Assembly (NCBI GenBank): GCA_943735955.1
Contig: OX030962.1
Coordinates: 7,259,962 to 7,323,961 of the forward strand
From: Piscicola geometra
Taxonomy: Eukaryota > Annelida > Clitellata > Hirudinida > Piscicolidae
DNA: 64,000 nt
Direction: 5' to 3'
A model generated the notes under the pieces. That model had not been told where the DNA came from and searched no databases. It saw only the letters and a list, made by a program, of their open reading frames with translations. This document shows positions 1 to 10,900 of this stretch, in pieces (position 1 is the stretch's first letter; every line of letters begins with the position of its first letter). A program made the translations under genes and the position numbers.

Positions 1-330
<330 letters not shown>

Positions 331-380
331 ATTAATCTACAGTTTGGTTCTTGAACACTTTAGAATCATGAATACTCGTC

Positions 381-386
381 TTTATT
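381..386 (-). terminator. Poly(A) signal of the TGF-beta-like gene
   Basis: TTTATT on the plus strand is AATAAA on the minus strand. It lies 37 nt beyond the stop codon at 423-425. It supports the gene ending here rather than running on to a ligand domain outside the window. Confidence 0.5.
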
Positions 387-422
387 CCATAATCTAACAT
401 TTCCGTTCTCAAGGAAACTCCT

Positions 423-3400
423 TCAGTCGGCGTGCCCTGTCATGATGTAGTGTCTGGTCCAGTCGGTGTTCGTCACTGCCAGTTGATCGGCTAGTTAAAT
501 AATACTTCTAACTAATACTTCTAATTAATACTGCTGATAAAAACTGATAATCAATAATACTAATAAATACTGTTAATTAATAAATACTTATAATTAATAC
601 TGCTAATCATTACTTCTTTACTACTACCAATAAGCTCCTAAACCATCAACTGTCCACACAAATCACCAATCAGTTCCTCGGATAACTCACCTGAGTGGAG
701 ATTTTCCTTAAACACCTTCCGTGCATCCAGCCTCACTCCACCACTCGCCATCACTTGCACCACCATCATCTTCGTGGACGCAGGCGTCTGCATCCACTTC
801 GCCACTATGCTTTTGACGTTCATCTATAGTGGCAAAAGTGTCGGATAATGGAGGAGATAAAAATCGATTCAAAATAAATTCGATTTGAATCACCGTGAAG
901 TTTCCAGCTGTTCCTTTTGGGAACGAAGCGACGACTGACTCGCCTGTTTAAACAGGGTTTAAATGAATAAGTAACTCAAATTTTGAATAAATTGACCGTT
1001 TTTGCAATTATTTCAAATCCAAATATGAGCAATATTAAACGCTTTTCTTTACCAATAATGAGATGATTAATTAAATAAGTGATTAGCTACTGCTCACTCT
1101 GCTGGTTAGTGACATTCACCAGCAAGGGGAAGTGCGTGTCTGGCACGTCGACAGGAGTTTGCGAGAAGAGCACCAGAGTGGCGTTCAATTGTCGCATCGC
1201 CAGATGTCTGTTCTGAAAGACCTGCTCGAGTGTGGTGTGGTTGAGTGTGGTGTGGTTGAGTGTGGTGTGGTTGAGTGTGGTGTGGTTGAGTGTGGTGTAG
1301 TGTGGTCGAGTGTGGTGTGGTCGAGTGTGGTGTGGTTGAGTGTGGTGTGGTTGAGTGTGGTGTAGTGTGGTCGAGTGTGGTGTGGTCGAGTGTGGTGTGG
1401 TTGAGTGTGGTGTGGTCGAGTGTGGTGTGGTTGAGTGTGGTGTGGACGAGTGTGGTGTGGTTGAGTGTGGTGTGGTTGAGTGTGGTGTGGTTGAGTGTGG
1501 TGTGGTTGAGTGTGGTGTGGTTGAGTGTGGTGTGGTTGAGTGTGGTGTGGTCGAGTGTGGTGTGGTTGAGTGTGGTGTGGTCGAGTGTGGTGTGGTTGAG
1601 TGTGGTGTGGTCGAGTGTGGTGTGGTTGAGTGTGGTGTGGTTGAGTGTGGTGTGGTTGAGTGTGGTGTGGTTGAGTGTGGTGTGGTCGAGTGTGGTGTGG
1701 TCGAGTGTGGTGTGGTTGAGTGTGGTGTGGTTGAGTGTGGTGTGGTTGAGTGTGGTGTGGTTGAGTGTGGTGTGGTTGAGTGTGGTGTGGTTGAGTGTGG
1801 TGTGGTGGAGTGTGGTGTGGTGGAGTGTGGTGTGGTCTAGTGTGGTGTGGTCGAGTGTGGTGTGGTGGAGTGTGGTGTGGTTAAGTGTGGTGTGGTCGAG
1901 TGTGGTGTGCTCGGGTGTGGTGTGCTCGGGTGTGGTGTGGTTGAGTGTGGTGTGGTCGAGTGTGGTGTGGTCGAGTGTGGTGTGGTCGAGTGTGGTGTGG
2001 TCGAGTGTGGTGTGGTCGAGTGTGGTGTGGTCGAGTGTGGTGTGGTTAAGTGTGGTGTGGTCGAGTGTGGTGTGCTCGGGTGTGGTGTGCTCGGGTGTGG
2101 TGTGGTCGAGTGTGGTGTGGTTGAGTGTGGTGTGGTTGAGTGTGGTGTGGTTGAGTGTGGTGTGGTGGAGTGTGGTGTGGTTGAGTGTGGTGTGGTTGAG
2201 TGTGGTGTGGTTGAGTGTGGTGTGGTTGAGTGTGGTGTGGTGTGGTTGAGTGTGGTGTGGTTGAGTGTGGTGTGGTTGAATGTGGTGTGGTGGAGTGTGG
2301 TGTGGTTGAGTGTGGTGTGGTGGAGTGTGGTGTGGTGGAGTGTGGTGTGGTCGAGTGTGGTGTGGTCGAGTGTGGTGTGGTCGAGTGTGGTGTGGTTGAG
2401 TGTGGTGTGGTTGAGTGTGGTGTGGTTGAGTGTGGTGTGGTTGAGTGTGGTGTGGTTGAATGTGGTGTGGTGGAGTGTGGTGTGGTTGAGTGTGGTGTGG
2501 TGGAGTGTGGTGTGGTGGAGTGTGGTGTGGTCGAGTGTGGTGTGGTCGAGTGTGGTGTGGTCGAGTGTGGTGTGGTGGAGTGTGGTGTGGTTAAGTGTGG
2601 TGTGGTCGAGTGTGGTGTGCTCGGGTGTGGTGTGCTCGGGTGTGGTGTGCTCGAGTGTGGTGTGGTCGAGTGTGGTGTGGTCGAGTGTGGTGTGGTTGAG
2701 TGTGGTGTGGTTGAGTGTGGTGTGGTTGAGTGTGGTGTGGTTGAATGTGGTGTGGTGGAGTGTGGTGTGGTTGAGTGTGGTGTGGTGGAGTGTGGTGTGG
2801 TGGAGTGTGGTGTGGTCGAGTGTGGTGTGGTCGAGTGTGGTGTGGTCGAGTGTGGTGTGGTGGAGTGTGGTGTGGTTAAGTGTGGTGTGGTCGAGTGTGG
2901 TGTGCTCGGGTGTGGTGTGCTCGGGTGTGGTGTGCTCGAGTGTGGTGTGGTCGAGTGTGGTGTGGTTGAGTGTGGTGTGGTCGAGTGTGGTGTGGTTGAG
3001 TGTGGTGTGGTTGAGTGTGGTGTGGTTGAGTGTGGTGTGGTAGAGTGTGGTGTGGGGTAGTGTGGTGGAGTGTTAATAATTATTTACTAAAGACTTTAGA
3101 ACGAAAGATCTAAAGACTACGTTAATATAATCCACACACAAAAAAATTCCTAATTTGACTTAACTATAACCTAATAAGTTTTTCCTAAATGAAAATATTC
3201 CAATATTAAAGTACAGCAAGGTTACATGATCGGTGAAGTTAAGACCCATTGAGCCGTTGCTTGAGGCTTCGTGGAAGCCTAAAGTGGTGAAGTAAACGCA
3301 AGTAGTTTTTTAGAACTTAAAAAAGTATTATTAAAAATATGTTATTTTGTTTTTAAAATAACATTGCTTACTATATGGAAACATGAATTCGCAGTTGCTT

Positions 3401-4364
3401 GTGCACAACTCAAATCTGAAAGTCGATATCAAAACCTACATTCATCTTTTTCAATCATCAAATCCATTTTAAATCGATTTTTTATATATCATGTTTTAAT
3501 ATTACCCACAATATATATTTATTATTTTCTTTCCACCAAACCGATATTTCTTGTATCAAATACCACTACTTTTTAGTTCCCTACCGTTCCATAATAGCGG
3601 CTTTATTCTCGGCAGAAATGTCAGTGTCGTTTGGGGGCTTCTCCATTTCCAAGGCATTCAAAATGTTATTTTTTATTTCTTCCAACTCTGCCGCCGTCTG
3701 GTTTGCTTGACGTCTGCGGGGTTTTTTATATGGTTGTTTGTGTGGCTGTTTGGGTGGTTTCTAATGTGGTTATTTGTTAGGTTGTTTGTGTGGTTGTCTG
3801 TGTGGTTGTTTGTGTGGTTGTCTGTGTGGTTGTTTGTGTGATTGTTTGTGTGGTTGTCTGTGTGGTTGTTTGTGTGGTTGTTTGTGTGGTTGTCTGTGTG
3901 GTTGTCTGTGTGGTTGTCTGTGTGGTTGTCTGTGTGGTTGTTTGTGTGGTTGTTTGTGTGGTTGTCTGTGTGGTTGTTTGTGTGGTTGTTTGTGTGGTTG
4001 TCTGTATGGTTGTTTGTGTGGTTGTCTGTATGGTTGTTTGTGTGGTTGTTTGCGTGGTTGTTTGTGTGGTTGTTTGTGTGGTTGTTTGTGTGGTTTCTGG
4101 TTGATAAGTCGATTGTGTGGCAGATTGAGTGTTTAGATGGATGAATGGATGAGTGTGTTGATGTCTTTTCGTCATCATCATCATGAGCAACCTTGACATG
4201 GTTCGATTTGTTCGCAGTGTTTGCCTGGGAAAAAGAAATTTATAAAATGTTCACTAAACAAGAGAGGCTTCAAACAAGAAGAATAATTATTGTCTGATCC
4301 ATTAATAAAGAATATAAAAATGAAAAATAAATTATAGGGTTTATTACACGCTGGATGCGTGGAA

Positions 4365-4396
<32 letters not shown>

Positions 4397-4436
4397 GGAG
4401 GAAGAGAAAGGGTAGTCTTTTCAAGGGTGACTCCAT
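423..4436 (-). CDS. Secreted TGF-beta-superfamily propeptide-like protein lacking a ligand domain
   Basis: Nine exons with agreeing splice phases: 4350-4436, 4192-4224, 3585-3697, 3372-3415, 3226-3278, 1098-1221, 894-943, 691-823 and 423-490, giving 234 aa. Seen in the sequence: exon 1 encodes a basic start followed by a long Leu/Phe core ending HASS, a signal peptide. Residues from about 40 (AAELEEIKNNILNALEM, then EKPPND) resemble the N-terminal helix of myostatin/activin-type propeptides. The segment LNATLVLFSQTP and the block FTMNVKSIVAKWMQTP followed by a hydrophobic strand match the order of the propeptide arm domain (aliphatic strands, then DVxSxVxxW). A CxxxC pair lies in exon 4. There is no RXXR site and no cystine-knot domain before the stop, which is followed by a poly(A) signal. 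Known family members carry a C-terminal ligand; here it is absent or encoded beyond the window. The family call rests on motif reading, and the second exon-intron boundary (donor after HVK) is the least certain. Confidence 0.6.
1224..3073. repeat. 15-bp minisatellite, about 1.85 kb, in an intron
   Basis: Roughly 120 tandem copies of the unit TGTGGTGTGGTTGAG fill intron 5 of the TGF-beta-like gene. Variants differ at two positions (TTGAG, TCGAG, TGGAG, TTAAG, CTCGGG). Clusters of the same variants recur, for example TTGAATG near 2275, 2456 and 2741, showing higher-order organisation. The plus strand is G/T-rich with almost no C. Long reading frames across it are artefacts of the 15-bp period. 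Confidence 0.97.
3726..4098. repeat. 12-bp minisatellite in intron 2 of the TGF-beta-like gene
   Basis: About 30 copies of TTTGTGTGGTTG, alternating with a CTGTGTGG form. The array is open in several frames on both strands only because its period is a multiple of three. It sits between the exons at 3585-3697 and 4192-4224. Confidence 0.95.
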
Positions 4437-7400
4437 GGATGTTTGTGGAACTGCTTTTTGCTTCCTATTATAAATTAAAAAATATAATATTTAACTTTAA
4501 AAAAATATAATTATATAATTTATAAAAGATATTAGAAAAGTTAAGATTAATATCGTTTGAAATCCAAAATAATGATGATACACCTAGACTAGGCTGCCTC
4601 TCAAAGGATAACTTCTAGTGAATATCCAAGTTTTTCCTTCTTTATATACACAAAACTATAAAAAAGCTATCTTATGACCATTTCGAGACACATTTATTTA
4701 ACATTATTTATTTTAATGATTCGTTTATTTTACTTTAATTTAATCATTTTTTTAAACCTTAATTTAATCATTTTTTTAAACTTTAATTTAATCATTTTTT
4801 CCAACTTTAATTTAATCATTTTTTTAAAATTTAATTATTTTTTCTTTTGATTTAATCATTTTTTCTTTTAATTTAATCATTTTTTCTTTTAATTTAATCA
4901 TTTTTTTATTAAATTATTCATTTTTTAATTGAAATGATTCATTTTTGAAAACCATTAAATCAATTTCACGCTTTTCACTGTGGCAATCCTCACTGCTCAT
5001 AGCCATTGAAAAAAAAGAAAAAACTTGTTTTTAATGCTTTTTTCCAAATAATATTAAAATTACATTTTCTGTTTATCCATGTTACTCATATTATAATGAA
5101 GTAATCATTAATATTACTTTTAATTAAAGATTTCCAAAGAGTTTGAATCATTTTTGAATAATTTTGCATTAAAATGTGGATTTTTTGGAGAGGTTGAAAT
5201 GCAAGATGGATCTTTTATTCTGAAACAAAACTGACTCGTTTTTTCGAGTCTTTAAGAAAAAAAATAAACTCGATCTTTTGAGATTTACTTCGCATAAAAC
5301 ACAAAATATGATTCGAATGATTTGCAATATTCATAAGCTGGATTATTCTGGAAATTAAAAATAATATTAAATATCTAATTTAATCTAATAAAAAATATTA
5401 TAAATTTTAATATTATAAATATGTTGCATTAAAAAGAATTGTTTTTATTGAATTCTTTAAGCTGAATTCCATAGTTTTGAACGTGGAGGGTTTGTCGTTG
5501 TATGGTCGAAAAAGAGGTGAAAGTGTTTTATCATGACATTGACATTGACATTGGCAATGATGATGATGGTGATGATGATCATAATGATGACGTGGTAATG
5601 ATGATGATGATTATGATGGCGTGGTAATGGTGATGATGATCATAATGATGACGTGGTAATGATGATGGTGTGGTAATGGTGATGATGATAAAACATTAAA
5701 TTTTAAAGAGTTAATTCTTTAATAAAAATAAACAGGAGAAAAAAATTAAATTTAAAAATACAGAATAAAGCGCATGAAAATGGATTGAAACGTGTGCGAC
5801 GAGATTTTTTCCTTAATAGTCGTATCAAAAACAAAAAAACATTTAGGAAAAAACGTTGGCAAAGTAAGAAAATGTAGATGGTGATTGGACACAGATTTAA
5901 TTTGTTACGCTTGCTAAATAGATTAAAAAAATAATTGTCTTTATTAATGGACAATTAATGAATTAATGAAAAGATATTGAAATATTTATTTAAATGAATG
6001 AATGCATTAATGGAGAAATGAATGGATGCATTAATGGAGAGATGAATTGATGGAAGGAAGGGTGAATGGGTTGAATGTGGGAATAAATAAATCATTTTAA
6101 ATGAAATTGTTCTCAAACGAAAATATAAAATAAAACATTTATTTTAGCCGTAAAAATAATTTTTAAAATCTAAAAAGTCAGTCTTAATTACACTGCGTGC
6201 ATGCAAGTCTACCTTCACCCACAGAGGTCTTGGACAGTTATTAAAGCAAAGAAATTGAATTAAAGATTAAATTTTAAAAAAATAAGTATTTTAATTATTT
6301 TAATTAATTGTTTGTTAAATGCAATATCTCAAGTTAATGGAATGACATTAGTACCCGATGGGTCGAAGGTGAAAATGGGTGGATAGAAGGAAGAATGGAT
6401 TAGTGAATGAATGGATGGATGTGTAGGAGGATGGATGGGTTGATGAATGGATGAATGGATGGATAAGTTGACTGGATGAAATCACCAAAGTTTTATATCG
6501 ACATAATTTCCACTGCTTTAACCTCTGATTTCGACTCTCCAATTACATGCATTTGTTTCTTTTACTCTAAAAGCCACTAAGAATTGTAAAACTCACCATC
6601 GTCTAGTTGCCAACCTAATCTTTGGAATACTCTATCGAATTAAGTTTACTTTTACATTTTTGTTACAAGTGTAAAAAAATCGCCTTAGAAATCACTAGCC
6701 TTCGAAGCAGATAAATTCTACGCATTAGCTTTGAATACAATGATTTACAAATAACACTAAAATTGGAAAAATTAAATTAATAATTATTTTTAATGATTAA
6801 TAATTATTATAAATAATAGTTTATAAATGCGTGAAGTAGGGCACAGACGATGCAATGAGGGGTGAGAGTGTGGACAAGGCGTGGAGTGAAATCCCTCTAC
6901 TAAATGAGCAATTTCCAGATAAATACTTTTTTAATTTTCTTTTATTAATAAAAGAAGAAATAAATAAACACTTAAAATATAAATAAATGTAATAATTAGT
7001 TTTATAATTATCAGTGATTTCAGAATAAGAAAAAACATAAAAGCACGATTATTTCTATTTGGAAAAAACAAAAATAAAAATAAAGTACACTCATGATAAT
7101 GATCACACCTTCTGAACACTGAAACATCACCAATGTCGTCATCATTGAAAAGCGTTTAAAAATATATAACATAAAAGCAATAGTATAATACAGAATAATA
7201 TAACATTTAAGCAATTAACATAATATAGAAGTAATATAACATAAAACTATATAATAATAATAATTTAATATAATAATATTATAAATAAAAATATAATAAA
7301 TAAAAATAATAAAATAAAACAATAATATAATATAATAAAAATAGTATAAAATAAAAGCAACATTAAATTAAATCAACAATATAATAAAATCTTTAAAATT

Positions 7401-7918
7401 ATTCACCAAGGAAACAAAAGCAGCGGAAGAATCGAATACATGAGAACTGATTCAATCGATTGACACAAATCAAATCAAGATGTGCAAATAAAAAAATCAA
7501 TAAAAAACTGCACCGCTAATACATAATAGAATCAATAACAAGTATTCGTAGTATTTTGTTTGTACTACTACTGCTGCTATCATTACTGCTCATGATGACG
7601 TGTGTACAAAGTGTACACTTTCCAAAAGTAGCGGCAAAAGTATGCGCGGAAAGGTATGCGAAAGATGAATTCCTTTTTAGGAATTAAATGAAACATGATA
7701 CAAACACCTTCAGTGCCAGAAAACACTGAATAAGAATGATTAAAAGATACTGAATAAACCAAGATTAAAAGATACCAAATAATACATATTAAAAAATACC
7801 AAATAATAAATATTAAAAGATACTAAATAAAACAAGATTAAGAGACACTAAATAATACAGATGAAAAGATACTAAATAATAAAGACTAAAAGATGATAAA
7901 GATGGAATTTGTATGGCG
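4437..7918. other. Intergenic, AT-rich; no gene seen
   Basis: No exon with plausible coding content was found. Contents: imperfect repeats of TTTAATCATTTTTT at about 4738-4930; GATGATGATNATAATGATGACGTGGTAATG-type repeats (shown as a pattern only) at 5540-5690; GATGGATGAATGG tracts at 5990-6080 and 6370-6475; and TAATA-rich sequence at 7230-7385. The short ORFs here are AT-rich and show no family features. It separates the promoter side of the TGF-beta-like gene (4436) from the 3' side of the ZDHHC gene. Confidence 0.7.
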
Positions 7919-10900
7919 CTAAACTTTATATTCAGTTATGTCGGCGTCTGTGGAGTCAATACTGCTGGTGTTGATTTTGTAAATGGGTACACGTTCGGCT
8001 CTGTTTAGTTGTTGTTGCTTTTGTTGCTGTAGTTGCTTTTGTTGTTTTTGATGTTGTTTATGTTGTTGTTGGCCGTATTGTTGTTGTTGTTGTTGTTGTT
8101 GTGGGTCTTTGCGACTGTCGAGTGTGTTTCGACTACCTAGCGAGTTTGTGTGGTGGTAGGCGGGTCGTGGACTTGTTATTTTGTTGTCGATGTATTGTTG
8201 TTGATGTTGTTGTTGATGTTGTTGAAGTTGTTGTTGATGTTGGAGAGTATAGACAGGGGGGTAGGTAGGGGTTGGGTATTTGAGATCGCATGTGAGATGC
8301 GGCAGTTGGTGATGTAATTGATGTTGCTGCTGTTGCTGTTGTTGTTGTTGTTGCATTAAAAGTTGATGTTGTTGTTGGAGTTGTAGTTGGTGTTGTTGCT
8401 GGTAGTAGAGATGTTGTTGATTCGTCGCTATGGCGTTGTTATGCAAGCAAGGATTGTTGCTCGAAATGTGGTTGTTGTATTGGTTGTTGTTGTTGTTGTT
8501 GATGTTGTTGGGATGCCTTAATTGTTGAATGGCGGTTGCAGAAGACGAAGAATACAGATGTCTTTGTTGCTGTTGTTGTTGTTGTCGTGTGGGATGAATG
8601 TTGTTGTTGTTGTGGTAGTTGGGGGGAACGATGTTGGCGAATTGTTGGTGGGGGGGTGGGTGGTGCAAAAGGGGGGCTTGCGTGTGTTCTCCCCCCTTCA
8701 CTGCATGCATCTGTCAAGGTGTCAAGGTGCACCCAATCAGAAAAATTAATTAAATATTCAAACTAATTATCATTATCATCCCAATATCCACCACCTTCGC
8801 AACCAAAATCATCATCATCATAACTGTCGCAACTACAACCACCATCATGACCCCAACTACCATCACAACCACCCTATCATCTCCCTCCCCCCTCCACACT
8901 CACCCTATTGTACTCTCGAGCCGTCTTGCTCGGCATGGGGGCAGCCGCAGCATCCCTCTCCTCCGTGTGCATGTACACCTTGACCACGTGGTCTGACGTG
9001 TTGTACGAGGCTGCTGATAGGCTGAGCGCCTTTAGACCGCCCACCCACTTCCTGCCCTTCAGCATCCTATTGGTTGGTGGTTGGGATGAGAGAGTTTGTG
9101 TGGGTGTGGCTTGGTGGATGGTGAATTGGTTATAAGATGAAAATTTGTATGCTTGAAATAATTATAAAAATTATTATACACTTGAAAATCCTTAAATATA
9201 CCACTCTCCTTCCTCTCCTATTAAAGCTTCCTTCCTTACCATAAAATCCCACTCCCCCTTCTCCTACCCTACCCTCCACCCCATCCACACCATCAACCCC
9301 TCTCCCCCTCCTCCACCCATCCACACCATCAACCCCTCTCCCTCCTCCCCTCCTCGACCCATCCACACCATCAACCCCTCCCCCTCCTCCCCTCCTCCAC
9401 CCATCCACACCACCAACCCCTCCCCCTCCTCCCCTCCTCCACCTATCCACACCATCAACCCCTCCCCCTTCTCCACCCATCCGCACCACCAACCCCTCTT
9501 CCTCCCCCTCCTCCACCCATCCACACCATCAACCCCTCCCCCTCCTCCCCTCCTCCACCCATCCACACCATCAACCCCTCCCCCCTCTCCCCCTCCTCCA
9601 CCCATCCACACCATCAACCCCTCCCCCTCCTCCCCTCCTCCACCCATCCACACCATCAACCCCTACCCCTCCACCCCTCCTCCACCCATCCACACCATCA
9701 ACCCCTCCCCCTCCTCCCCTCCTCCACCCATCCACACCATCAACCCCTCCCCCTCCTCCCCTCCCCCTCCTCCCCTCCTCCACCCATCCACACCATCAAC
9801 CCCTCCCCCTCCTACCCTAGCCTCCACCCATCCACACCATCAACCCCTCCCCCTCCTCCCCTCCTCCACACCATCAACCCCTCCCCCTCCTACCCTAGCC
9901 TCCACCCATCCACACCATCAACCCATCCACCTCCTCCACCCATCCACACCATCAACCCCTCCCCCTCCTCCCCTCCTCCACCCATCCACACCATCAACCC
10001 CTCCCCCTCCTCCCCTCCTCCACCCATCCACACCATCAACCCCTCCCCCTCCTACCCTAGCCTCCACCCATCCACACCATCAACCCATCCCCCTCCTCCA
10101 CCCATCCACACCACCAACCCCTCTTCCTCCCCCCTATCCACACCACCAACCCCTCTTCCTCCCCCTCCCCCCCCTCCTCCACCTACCCGGGCCACGAGGG
10201 GCCACAGAAGAGGTAGCTGCAGTTGCTGAAACCGCCAAAGTCGAACGGATTGTCTGTGTCCCTGAACTTGCCGGTGACCTTGATGGTGGTGATGATGATG
10301 ATGGTGGTGATGACGATGATGGTAATGATGGTGGTGGTTGTGATGACGATGATGGTAATGATGGTGGTGGTGGTGATGGTGATGACGATGATGATGGTGG
10401 TGGTGATGATGGTGATGATGATATAATTAAATAGATTAAATGTTGAATTGTACCACTCACCACAATCATCATCAGCATCCATCTACCCACTATCACCTCC
10501 ATCACCCACCTTACCCCCCCCCCTCCACCCACCACCTCCACAACCCCTACCCCAACCGTCATCACCACCACGGCCACCTGTTCATTGGTGGTACGACTGC
10601 GGCAAATTAGAACGATGTGGTAGCTGGTGAGGCCGGTGATGGGGATGCACAAGAGGCCTACTATCACTATGAGGCTGATGCTGGTGTTGATGATGATGGT
10701 GGTGGTGGTGTTGATGATGATGGTGGTGGTGGTGAAGTGATGATGGAGTGATAGTGGTGTTGATGATGATGGTGGTGGTGGTGAAGTGATGATGGAGTGG
10801 TGGTGGTGGTGATGATGATGGTGGTGGTGGTAATGATGATGATGATGGTGGTTGTGGTGAAGTGATGATGATGGTGGTTGTGGTGAAGTGATGATGATGG

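Noticed and set aside
1290..3060. Long plus-strand ORFs of VECGVV or VWSSVVW repeats
   Set aside because: All three frames are open because the 15-bp satellite is a multiple of three; no signal, splice or family evidence, and the array sits in a minus-strand intron.
3777..4199. TTQT, CGCL and VVCV repeat ORFs on both strands
   Set aside because: Intronic 12-bp minisatellite; open in several frames on both strands, which coding sequence is not.
9130..9783. Minus-strand ORFs rich in Gly, Glu and VDGVDG
   Set aside because: Product of the intronic 40-bp minisatellite between two well-supported ZDHHC exons.
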